The notes below the pieces were generated by a model. The model did no database searches, was not told where the DNA came from, and saw nothing but the letters and a program-made list of their open reading frames with translations. The position numbers were made by a program, and so were the translations under genes. From contig OZ219783.1 in the NCBI GenBank assembly GCA_964291305.2, positions 434,001 to 498,000 of the forward strand: DNA of 64,000 bases, read 5' to 3'. How positions within the stretch are numbered: position 1 is the stretch's first letter; every line of letters starts with the position of its first letter. Origin of the DNA: VXNF01 sp964291305 (GTDB taxonomy: Bacteria; Actinomycetota; Acidimicrobiia; Acidimicrobiales; CATQHL01). Shown piece by piece: positions 8,686-16,098 of this stretch.

Positions 8686-8967
8686 GCCACCCGTCTCGCC
8701 CGACAATCAACGGGTGCCTGACCCGTTTGTTTGGTCCCCGCAGGGTGGAGAGTTTGGTCGAGTACTGCTAATAGTTCAGATTATTCGAATAACTGTTGAA
8801 TTATTTCTTTCTTTAGCACGTACATGCGTTGTGGTTTTTGTGTTGGTTGGATAAACTCCCTTGGTACCGGTCGCTGACCTACTTGCGGGGTTGGTGTTGT
8901 TTGTCCGGCTTGTCGGCTCTGCCGAACGGAAGCCGATGGTTCACACACTGTGTTAAGGGGGTGAATG
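8686..8967 (+). other. Intergenic region upstream of the DUF222/HNH gene
   Basis: No gene is visible. An AT-rich patch at 8770-8815 contains the 12-bp perfect palindrome TTATTCGAATAA (8781-8792) and is the best place for a promoter of the following gene. The composition shifts from the GC-rich neighbour to strongly G+T-rich on the plus strand from about 8825. Confidence 0.4.
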
Positions 8968-10542
8968 ATGACTATTGCGACTCTTTTCGACGACCCGGCT
9001 ACCGGGGTTGCTGCCGGGGCCGGCGGCTCCGAGCCAAAGGGCGCTGGTAAGAACAACGGCGCTGCTGGTGCCGCTGAAGGTGGCGCTGCTGGGGTTGCTG
9101 GAGCCGATGGCGCTGATTCTGGGATCGCCGGGGCCACTGACACTGCTGCTGGGCGCGCTGGTGGGGGTGTCGCTGGGCACAAAGGCACCGCCGCTGATGG
9201 GGCTGCTGCGACCGGTGCCGCTGCGGGTGGACCCGCCGGCGCTGCTGCTTGTGCTGCTGGTGGGGTTGGTCTTGGCTCCGGGTTTGATGTTGAGGGTTTG
9301 GTTGGTTTGTTTAGCTCGGATTTGTTGGTTGGGGGTTTGGCTGATGGGGAGTTGGAGGCTCGGTTGGTGTTGGTGGGCCGCTGCGAGTCTCGTTTGGCTG
9401 CGGTGAAGGCTGAGATGGTCGCTGAGCTGGCCCGCCGTCGGGGTGAGGGGCATGCGGCTGACGTTTTGCGTGACGGTTTGAAGCAGTCCCGCGGTAGGGC
9501 TAGGCAAGACGTGCAGCTGGCCGAGCAGTTGGGTCGGGTGCCTGGGACTGCTGAGGCTTTGCGTTCTGGGTCTATCACTGCGAAGCAGGCGAAGATGATC
9601 GCCGAAGCCGTAGAGCAGGCCCCGCCTGGCGGTTCGGGTGGTGAGGCCAAGTTGTTGGATGCTGCGGGGCGGGAGTCCGAGGACCGGTTTAGTCGCACTG
9701 TCCGCGATTTTGTGAACGAGCAGACCCGGGACGATCTCGGGGAGCGGCGTAAGCGTCAACGCGAGCGGCGCTATTTGAATATCAAACAAGAACCCGATGG
9801 GATGTTCTCTCTAATGGGCCGGTTCGATCCGGTGGCGGGTAGTCGCATAGAGACAGCGCTTACTGCTACGGCGAATCGGCTGTTTCATGCTGAGGATGCT
9901 AAGTGTCGGCTTTCTTCGGGTCAGCGCATGGCGGATGCTCTCGAACAGCTCGTCACGAACAGCGGCGGTGCTGGTAAGACTGCGGGCAAGGCTCAGGGTG
10001 TGGACCTGCTAGTCGTCGCCGACTACGACACCATTGCGGGCCAACTACGTGACGCTCGCCTTGTTGATGGCACTCCGCTTTCGATTGAGGAGCTTCTCGG
10101 GCTGGCGTGCGACGCGAGAATATTGCCCGCGGTGTTCAAAGGCAAACGTGAGCCTTTGTGGCTCGGCCGGGGCAAACGCCACGCCAGCGTTCGCCAGCGC
10201 GCGGTGTTGGCTGTGCGGGATAAAGGCTGCGTGGGTTGCGGGGCTTCGGCTAACTGGTGCCAAGCACACCACATCGTTCAATGGGAACACGGAGGCAAGA
10301 CCGACCTCGACAACCTCTGCCTACTCTGCAGCTACTGCCACCACCATTTGGTTCACACCAAAGGCACCCAAATCATCCGAGACGCCGACGGCAAATACAC
10401 CCTCCAACATCCCGACCAGCGTGGCAACACGCCACACGTAAGGCGCAACACTTGGACCGCCTGCACCCACGGACACGCAACAAGAACCAACAACCCCAAC
10501 GCTGGCAACCTCTCGACCGTCAACCCGCCCCTACGACGCTGA
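8968..10542 (+). CDS. DUF222 / HNH endonuclease domain protein with Gly-Ala-rich N-terminus
   Basis: About 524 residues. Roughly the first 95 are low-complexity Gly/Ala. A DUF222 helical region (about 100-380) follows, then a C-terminal HNH nuclease with CVGCGA, CQAHHIVQWEHGG, DLDNLCLLCSYCHHHLVH: two CxxC-like zinc pairs and the HH/N/H catalytic core are intact. Such proteins are abundant and often multicopy in actinobacteria; their role is not settled. The SD AGGGGGTG lies at 8956-8963, so the second of two adjacent ATGs (8968) has better spacing. Codon use changes inside the gene: T/G-ending codons in the first two thirds, C/A-ending codons in the last third (from about 10,230). Confidence 0.9.
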   Translation: MTIATLFDDPATGVAAGAGGSEPKGAGKNNGAAGAAEGGAAGVAGADGADSGIAGATDTAAGRAGGGVAGHKGTAADGAAATGAAAGGPAGAAACAAGGVGLGSGFDVEGLVGLFSSDLLVGGLADGELEARLVLVGRCESRLAAVKAEMVAELARRRGEGHAADVLRDGLKQSRGRARQDVQLAEQLGRVPGTAEALRSGSITAKQAKMIAEAVEQAPPGGSGGEAKLLDAAGRESEDRFSRTVRDFVNEQTRDDLGERRKRQRERRYLNIKQEPDGMFSLMGRFDPVAGSRIETALTATANRLFHAEDAKCRLSSGQRMADALEQLVTNSGGAGKTAGKAQGVDLLVVADYDTIAGQLRDARLVDGTPLSIEELLGLACDARILPAVFKGKREPLWLGRGKRHASVRQRAVLAVRDKGCVGCGASANWCQAHHIVQWEHGGKTDLDNLCLLCSYCHHHLVHTKGTQIIRDADGKYTLQHPDQRGNTPHVRRNTWTACTHGHATRTNNPNAGNLSTVNPPLRR

Positions 10543-10994
10543 AACAACCCGACTCTATCATCGCTGGCATGACTACCTCCTAAACGAAGTGTCAAGCAAA
10601 CAACGAAGTGTCAAGCAAACAGAGGTAAGCCTCCAGCTCCTGATGTTGCGGATTGCTGCTACCTCCACCCTGAGACACTGAAACAAACCCACGCCGAGTT
10701 GGGTGCACCAATCCGCATCGAGCTAATCGCCAAAGCTCGGCGGGCCCAAAAACACCAATAACCCCGACCTGAACCTGCCGGCAAGCAAACAGGGGGGAAG
10801 GCCCAAACGGCCCGAAGGCTCAACAGTTGAAGTCCCGCTCCGAGGTCTCCGTCGAGGCGTTGGTGCACTGCGATGCCGCTGGCCGAAGTTTCAACTAGGT
10901 GAAGTCCCGCTCCAAGTCCTGAGGCTTGTTGCTGTTGGGAACTAATGTTACTAGTGTTGCTATTGGCAAGTGGGTTTGAGGCTTCTTACGAAAC
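10543..10994. other. 452-bp intergenic region with short direct repeats
   Basis: No intact gene. AACGAAGTGTCAAGCAAAC occurs twice in tandem (10583-10601 and 10602-10620) and a shortened copy, GCAAGCAAACAG, appears near 10782. GAAGTCCCGCTCC occurs at 10829-10841 and 10901-10913. A stretch 10628-10760 reads open on the plus strand (about 43 codons, ending IRIELIAKARRAQKHQ) with C/A-ending codons like the HNH gene tail but without a start codon. It may be a decayed gene end. Confidence 0.45.
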
Positions 10995-12248
10995 ATGACT
11001 AGACGTTCTCGGCTGCTTGCCGCCTGCCTGCTTGTTTTCCTGCTGGCGCTTCCCGCCCAGGCGCAGGAATCCTCCGATCACCAGTATTTGCAGGATCGTC
11101 TAGCCGACGACGAGCAACTCAACCACTCGCGCGCCGAACTCGAACAACTAGGCGCCGACCAGGGACTCCTCGCTAGCGAGATTCAGACGCTGCAGCTCTC
11201 GGCCGCGCAACTCGAGGCAGAGTTGGCGCGCACGGCCGATCAGATTGCGCTCTCCGAAGCCCGACTGGTGGACATCGCGGCTCGCCAGAGCAAAACCAGC
11301 GAGCTGTACGCGGAAGCGGAGCGGGCGCTAGAGCGGGCTGAGGCGGATTACGCCGACCAGCGACAGCTAGCAACCGAGCGGATCGTCAACATGTACATCT
11401 ACTCCTCTGAACACCGCACCGCCCTCTCCTGGGAGATCGATGATGTTCACGATCTAGAAAACCGCCATGTGCTCCTCACCATGGTTGGGGAGCACGACAA
11501 GAACCTGCTAGAGGGCCTCGACGCCGCGCTGGCAGAAATTGGTCGGCGCCGCCAGAGGTTGGAGGAACTGCAACGCGAAACTGAGGAGCTGGCCCGCCAA
11601 GAGAGCGAAGTGCTAGCCGAGGCCGTCGCAAGTCGCCAGCTGCAAGCGGCTCTGCATGCCGAGCTGCAGGTCCGTGTCCAAGAGTTGCACAACGAGATCG
11701 AGGCGCTGGAGCAAGCCCAAGCCGAGGTAGACGCCATTCTGAACAAGCGGATAGCCGAGATCCAACTCGAGGCCGCCGAACGAGACCGGCGGCGGCAGAT
11801 CTGCTTCAACAACCCGCGCTCACCTCTTGACAGTGATGGATCCTGGATCAACTGCCCGGCTGTGGGCGTGGTTGTGCCGCCGAGCGCGGTCCGCTGGCCT
11901 CTAGCCGAGCGGGTTACTTCAGAGTACGGGCCCCGCTGGGGTCGAATGCACGAAGGCCTTGACATCTCCGGAAGCTTCGGTGCGCCCATCAGCTCAGCGG
12001 AGTCGGGCCGAGTGGTCTACGCCGGCTGGATCAGCGGTTACGGCCAAACCGTCATCGTGGATCACGGCGGCAACATGTCCACGCTCTACGCGCATATGCA
12101 AGCCATTGCCGTGTCGGCGGGTCAGACTATTTCGATCGGTCAGGTGGTGGGATACGTGGGCGACTCGGGGTACTCCTTCGGCCCGCACCTGCACTTCGAG
12201 GTGCGGATCGGCGGCAAAGCGGTGAATCCCCGAAAATACCTGCCCTAG
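10995..12248 (+). CDS. Secreted M23 (LytM) peptidase with long coiled coil, EnvC/RipC-like
   Basis: 417 residues: signal peptide 1-23 ending ALPAQAQ, a heptad-rich coiled coil to about residue 255, a Cys-containing spacer, and a C-terminal M23 zinc peptidase domain. The metal ligands are in MHEGLDISG (HxxxD) and GPHLHFEV (HxH), both intact, so it is probably an active cell-wall endopeptidase rather than a degenerate activator. The arrangement of coiled coil plus LytM resembles EnvC and actinobacterial RipC, which work with FtsEX in division. FtsEX is not in this window. The Shine-Dalgarno is weak. Confidence 0.9.
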   Translation: MTRRSRLLAACLLVFLLALPAQAQESSDHQYLQDRLADDEQLNHSRAELEQLGADQGLLASEIQTLQLSAAQLEAELARTADQIALSEARLVDIAARQSKTSELYAEAERALERAEADYADQRQLATERIVNMYIYSSEHRTALSWEIDDVHDLENRHVLLTMVGEHDKNLLEGLDAALAEIGRRRQRLEELQRETEELARQESEVLAEAVASRQLQAALHAELQVRVQELHNEIEALEQAQAEVDAILNKRIAEIQLEAAERDRRRQICFNNPRSPLDSDGSWINCPAVGVVVPPSAVRWPLAERVTSEYGPRWGRMHEGLDISGSFGAPISSAESGRVVYAGWISGYGQTVIVDHGGNMSTLYAHMQAIAVSAGQTISIGQVVGYVGDSGYSFGPHLHFEVRIGGKAVNPRKYLP

Positions 12249-12273
12249 GTACTACTTCAGCGCCGCCGCAGGT

Positions 12274-13059
12274 TTACCGAGGATCGCGATTCAGCACCGG
12301 CTGCAATAGCGGAATCCAGGACAACTCGCGTGGGGGTACCGACTCGTACCCCATAGCGCGGCTGGTGCGCCAGTCGTGATCCGCACCGAGCGTGGCCAGC
12401 AGCTCGGCGTAACGCAGCGGCGCCGTTATGGCGTCGATGACCGGCACGCCGATCTTGTGCTGTATCTCCCGGTAGAAGCCGAACTCGATGGTGCATCCCA
12501 GGATGATGGTGTCGGCTCGGTCATGCTCCACGGCCGCCTCGGCCTCGGTGAGTATCTGTTGTTTGGTGAAGTCGGGATCAGCTTGGAAGTCGTCCACGCT
12601 CATCCCCAGAACTCGAAACGACGCCAGGCGGTCGCCGAAGCCGTATTTCACGACGTTCTCGTGCATCTCGGGGATCCACTTCTTGCGCCCCACCAGAATC
12701 GAGATGTTCTCACCCACCGTCGAGGCGATATGGAGGCACGCTTCGGCCGGCGCGGTCACCGCCATAGCTCCCGAGAGTTCACGCGCCCCGCGCAGGAACG
12801 GGTCGTAGAAACAGCCGATGACCGCCGCGTCGTAGCTGGCCTGCTCTGCCGCCCAGCGGATCACCCCTGCGGTGGGGCCGGCCACGACTGCCTCTAGCGC
12901 GTTCCACTCCAAGTGCTGCGGCCCAGAGCCGGGAAGCGAGCAAACGTCCACCCGAGTCCCAACTGCCGCCTCGGCGCGGAGTTCGGCAGCAATCGGCGCG
13001 TCGTAGGCGTCGGTAGCAACTGGGTTTATCCAGAGAATTCGAGTCGTTGCGCGAGCCAT
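12274..13059 (-). CDS. Asp/Glu/hydantoin racemase family protein
   Basis: 261 residues with an N-terminal ILWINPVATDAY typical of hydantoin racemase-like proteins. It carries the two active-site cysteines of the superfamily in AAVIGCFYDP and TIILGCTIEFG. Both are conserved, so cofactor-independent racemase/isomerase chemistry is likely, but the substrate cannot be read from the sequence. It converges on the M23 gene and diverges from lpd. The gene stands alone. Confidence 0.8.
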   Translation of the reverse strand: MARATTRILWINPVATDAYDAPIAAELRAEAAVGTRVDVCSLPGSGPQHLEWNALEAVVAGPTAGVIRWAAEQASYDAAVIGCFYDPFLRGARELSGAMAVTAPAEACLHIASTVGENISILVGRKKWIPEMHENVVKYGFGDRLASFRVLGMSVDDFQADPDFTKQQILTEAEAAVEHDRADTIILGCTIEFGFYREIQHKIGVPVIDAITAPLRYAELLATLGADHDWRTSRAMGYESVPPRELSWIPLLQPVLNRDPR

Positions 13060-13133
13060 AGCCGTACCTACTTGCCGTCCCTAGGTGATGCTGCTGTAAC
13101 ACGCAGGATTCTAGATGCTCTAGCTGGACCTGA

Positions 13134-13171
13134 AGTTCAAGTCACAAGCTCAGATCGCGAGTTCAAGTCAC
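13134..13171. repeat. Direct repeat upstream of lpd
   Basis: AGTTCAAGTCAC occurs at 13134-13145 and again at 13160-13171 (26 bp between starts) in the 178-bp divergent region between the racemase-family gene and lpd. The spacing of about two and a half helical turns could suit a regulator, but nothing identifies one. Confidence 0.4.
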
Positions 13172-13237
13172 GTACCTACTCTTGCCCACTCTGGCTGACC
13201 CGCAGACCAGCCGGGGACAGAACGGTAGGCTGAGTGC

Positions 13238-14632
13238 GTGACATCGCACGACGTGATCGTGGTGGGCGCCGGCCCGGCAGGCTACGCCTCGGCGCTGTAC
13301 GCCGCTAGCGTCGGACTAGACGTAGGCCTCGTGGAGCGCTCCAAGCTGGGCGGCACCTGTCTGCACGTGGGCTGCATCCCGGCCAAGGAACTGCTGGAGA
13401 CTGCGGCGGTTTTCCGGGCGGTGGGTCACGCCGGAGACTTCGGCGTAAATACTTCATCACCCACCCTGGACATGGCCATAGCGCAAAGCCGCAAGCAGGG
13501 GATCATCGATCGACTCACCGGCGGGCTGTCACAGCTGTTGGGCAGGCGCAAGGTGACGGTCTACGACGGCAGCGGAGCCCTTGGGGCTGGCCGTACAGTC
13601 AGGGTCACCGGCGGCGACCAGAGCCTCACGCTGACCGGCCAAAACGTCATCTTGGCCACCGGTTCGGTGCCCCGAACCCTAGAAGGGTTCACCGTAGACG
13701 GTCAGCGGGTGGTGACCTCCGACGAGCTGTTAGCTATCGACTACGTGCCGGCCAGCGCTACGGTCATAGGCGGCGGCGCCATCGGCTGCGAGTTCGCTTC
13801 GATGCTGTGCGACTTGGGCAGCCAAGTGACGCTGCTGGAGGCTCTGCCAAGGCTGCTGGCCTCTGCTGACACCGACGTAAGTCGCCAAGTGAAGCGATCC
13901 TTCGAACGCCGGGGCATAAAGGTACATACCGACGTGGCGGTGACCGGGGCTGAGCCGGCCGGGGAGTCAATGCGGGTGCGGTTCGGCTCGGGCGACGAAG
14001 TTCACGCCGACCTAGTGGTAGTGAGCGTGGGGCGCCGCCCCGTAACCGAGGGCCTGGGGCTGAACTACACCGCCGTGGAGATCGACGATCGTGGCTTTGT
14101 GACGGTTGACGAGTATTGCCGCACCGGCGAGCAAGGGGTCTACGCCGTCGGGGATGTCCTAGCCACACCACAACTAGCGCACATGGGCTTCGCCGAGGGC
14201 ATCTTGGCAGTGCAACACCTGCTGGGCGAGTCGCCAACACCCATCGACTACGCCAACGTGGCTTGGTGTATCTACTGCAGCCCGGAGGTGGCGTTCGCCG
14301 GCCTAAGCGAACAGCAGGCGGCCGAGGCTGGGTTAGATGTGGTGGTCGCCAAGCATCGCTACATGGCTAACGGCCGGGCGATGATTGTGGGCGAGACCGA
14401 CGGTTTCGTGAAGGTGGTGGCAGAGCGAACTGCTGACGGCAGCGCCGGGCGGTTACTAGGCGTGCATCTGGTGGGGCCGTGGGCCACCGAACAGTTGGGC
14501 CAGGGGTACCTGGCCGTGAACTGGGAGGCCACGGTGGCCGACGTGGCTGGCTTCATCCAGCCGCACCCCACGCTCAGCGAACTTTTCGGCGAGACGGTGT
14601 TGTCGCTGACCGGCCGGTCACTGCACGGGTAG
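13238..14632 (+). CDS. lpdA: Dihydrolipoyl dehydrogenase (E3)
   Basis: 464 residues. FAD-binding GAGPAGY starts near residue 10, the redox disulphide is GGTCLHVGCIP with Cys41 and Cys46, NAD-binding GGGAIGCEFAS is in the middle, and the C-terminal interface ends HPTLSELFGETVL with the catalytic His-Glu pair. It reoxidises lipoyl groups of 2-oxoacid dehydrogenases. The start is GTG 13238 with a weak ribosome-binding site. It heads an operon with E2 (92 bp downstream) and the lipoate enzymes, which links E3, its lipoyl substrate domain and lipoylation in one transcript. Confidence 0.94.
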   Translation: MTSHDVIVVGAGPAGYASALYAASVGLDVGLVERSKLGGTCLHVGCIPAKELLETAAVFRAVGHAGDFGVNTSSPTLDMAIAQSRKQGIIDRLTGGLSQLLGRRKVTVYDGSGALGAGRTVRVTGGDQSLTLTGQNVILATGSVPRTLEGFTVDGQRVVTSDELLAIDYVPASATVIGGGAIGCEFASMLCDLGSQVTLLEALPRLLASADTDVSRQVKRSFERRGIKVHTDVAVTGAEPAGESMRVRFGSGDEVHADLVVVSVGRRPVTEGLGLNYTAVEIDDRGFVTVDEYCRTGEQGVYAVGDVLATPQLAHMGFAEGILAVQHLLGESPTPIDYANVAWCIYCSPEVAFAGLSEQQAAEAGLDVVVAKHRYMANGRAMIVGETDGFVKVVAERTADGSAGRLLGVHLVGPWATEQLGQGYLAVNWEATVADVAGFIQPHPTLSELFGETVLSLTGRSLHG

Positions 14633-14681
14633 CGGGCCGGAGGTAGGTCGGCGAGCACCGGGATCTAGACACCGGGACCGC

Positions 14682-14711
14682 CAGGACCCAAAGCATCAGG
14701 ACCCAGAGCAT
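14682..14711 (+). repeat. Tandem 15-bp repeat in front of the E2 gene
   Basis: CAGGACCCAAAGCAT (14682-14696) is followed by CAGGACCCAGAGCAT (14697-14711), then by AAGGACGGGCGTA ahead of the ATG at 14725. The last, degenerate unit supplies the AAGGA ribosome-binding site. Confidence 0.5.
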
Positions 14712-14724
14712 AAGGACGGGCGTA

Positions 14725-16098
14725 ATGGCCGATGTGATTCTTCCCCAACTGGGTGAGACGGTGACCGAGGGCACCATCATCCGCTGGATCAAGCAAGTGG
14801 GAGACGAGGTGGCCAGAGACGAGCCGCTCTTTGAGATATCCACTGACAAGGTGGACTCGGAGGTGCCGTCGCCAGCCGCTGGGGTGCTCACCAAGCTGGT
14901 GGTGCCCGAGGGAGAAACTGTGCAGGTGGGAGCGCTGCTGGCTGTCATCTCCGAGGGTGGAAAAGCGCCCGAGCCGAAGCTGGAGGTTTCTTCTTTCCCT
15001 GCTCCTCCCCCGAAGCTGGAGGTTTCTTCTTTCCCCGCTCCTCCCCCGAAGCTGGCGGCCTCCTCTTTCCCTGCTGCCCCTGAGCCTGAGATCAAGACTT
15101 CCTTTTTTGCCGCTCCCGCCCCGGAAGGCGAAAGCCGGCCTCAGCCACGCTTGCTCTCGCCGGTGGTGCGCCGGCTGGTCAACGAGCACGGTATCGACAT
15201 TGCCGAAATCGAAGGCAGCGGTGTCGGTGGCCGAGTGACCCGCGCCGATGTGGAGCGAGTCATCCGCCAGCGCCAGAGTGCCCAGACCGCAACAACCCAG
15301 CCAGCGCCACTGGCCCCCCAGTCCACCCCGGCCCAGCCCCCTATAGCCCAGCCCCTCGCCGAGCCTCTGGAGGCTGGGGGGGAAATTTCACTGAGTGTGC
15401 CGCTGAGCAGCATCCGCAAGACCATCGGCCGGCACATGGTAGCCTCCAAGGCCACCTCGCCGCATGTGCTGACGGCGGTGGAGGTGGACTTCGAGGGCGT
15501 GGAGCGGGTCCGCCGCAAAGCCCGGGCCGCCTGGCGTTCTCAGGAGGGCTTCAGCCTTACCTACCTGCCTTTTATTACTCGAGCGGTTTGCGACGCCATC
15601 GTGGACTTCCCGCACATCAACGCCAGTATCGACGGCGGTGACCTAGTAGTTCATCGCAACGTACATCTGGCTGTGGCGGTGGACTTGGGCTTCCAGGGAC
15701 TCTTAGCCCCCGTAGTGCGCAACGCCGAGACTAAGCGACTCCGGGCCATCGCCCGCGAGGTGATGGATCTGGCTGCCCGGGCTCGCTCCAAAGAACTCTC
15801 TGCCTCCGAGGTGACCGGCGGTACGTTCACTATTACCAATCCTGGCCAGTACGGCACCCTCATGCAGTTCCCGATCATCAACCAGCCACAGGTGGCGATC
15901 CTGTCGACCGACGGCATCAGCCGGAAACCCGTCGTGGTGACCGACGAGCAAGGGGAGGAGGCCATTGCGATCCATTCGGTCGGCGTGTTGGCTCTGGCCT
16001 GGGACCATCGGGCTTTCGACGGCGCCTACGTGGCGGCATTTCTGGACCGCTTGCGTCACATCATTCAAACGCGGGACTGGGAAGCCGAGATTCTCTAG
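14725..16098 (+). CDS. 2-oxoacid dehydrogenase E2 (dihydrolipoyllysine acyltransferase, SucB-like)
   Basis: 457 residues: one lipoyl domain (1-77) with the lipoylated Lys42 in FEISTDKVD, a Pro/Ala/Ser linker, a peripheral-subunit-binding domain (about 140-180, SPVVRRLVNEHGIDIAEIEG) and a catalytic domain ending DHRAFDGAYVAAFLDRL with the His and Asp of the acetyl/succinyltransferase site. The linker contains tandem copies of a 12-residue unit (PKLEVSSFPAPP). E1 is not next to it. The product could serve succinyl or branched-chain transfer; succinyltransferase is the likelier reading. The stop overlaps the lipBA GTG start by one base, so translation is probably coupled. Confidence 0.88.
   Translation: MADVILPQLGETVTEGTIIRWIKQVGDEVARDEPLFEISTDKVDSEVPSPAAGVLTKLVVPEGETVQVGALLAVISEGGKAPEPKLEVSSFPAPPPKLEVSSFPAPPPKLAASSFPAAPEPEIKTSFFAAPAPEGESRPQPRLLSPVVRRLVNEHGIDIAEIEGSGVGGRVTRADVERVIRQRQSAQTATTQPAPLAPQSTPAQPPIAQPLAEPLEAGGEISLSVPLSSIRKTIGRHMVASKATSPHVLTAVEVDFEGVERVRRKARAAWRSQEGFSLTYLPFITRAVCDAIVDFPHINASIDGGDLVVHRNVHLAVAVDLGFQGLLAPVVRNAETKRLRAIAREVMDLAARARSKELSASEVTGGTFTITNPGQYGTLMQFPIINQPQVAILSTDGISRKPVVVTDEQGEEAIAIHSVGVLALAWDHRAFDGAYVAAFLDRLRHIIQTRDWEAEIL
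14974..15081 (+). repeat. 36-bp tandem repeat encoding the E2 linker
   Basis: Units begin at 14974, 15010 and 15046 (CCGAAGCTGG...). The first two are almost identical at DNA level and the third is diverged. Each encodes 12 residues, so copy-number change keeps the frame and only changes the swinging-arm linker length. Confidence 0.8.

Noticed and set aside
8781..8792. TTATTCGAATAA palindrome as a regulator site
   Set aside because: It is short, AT-rich and single-copy in the window; noted only as part of a probable promoter region.
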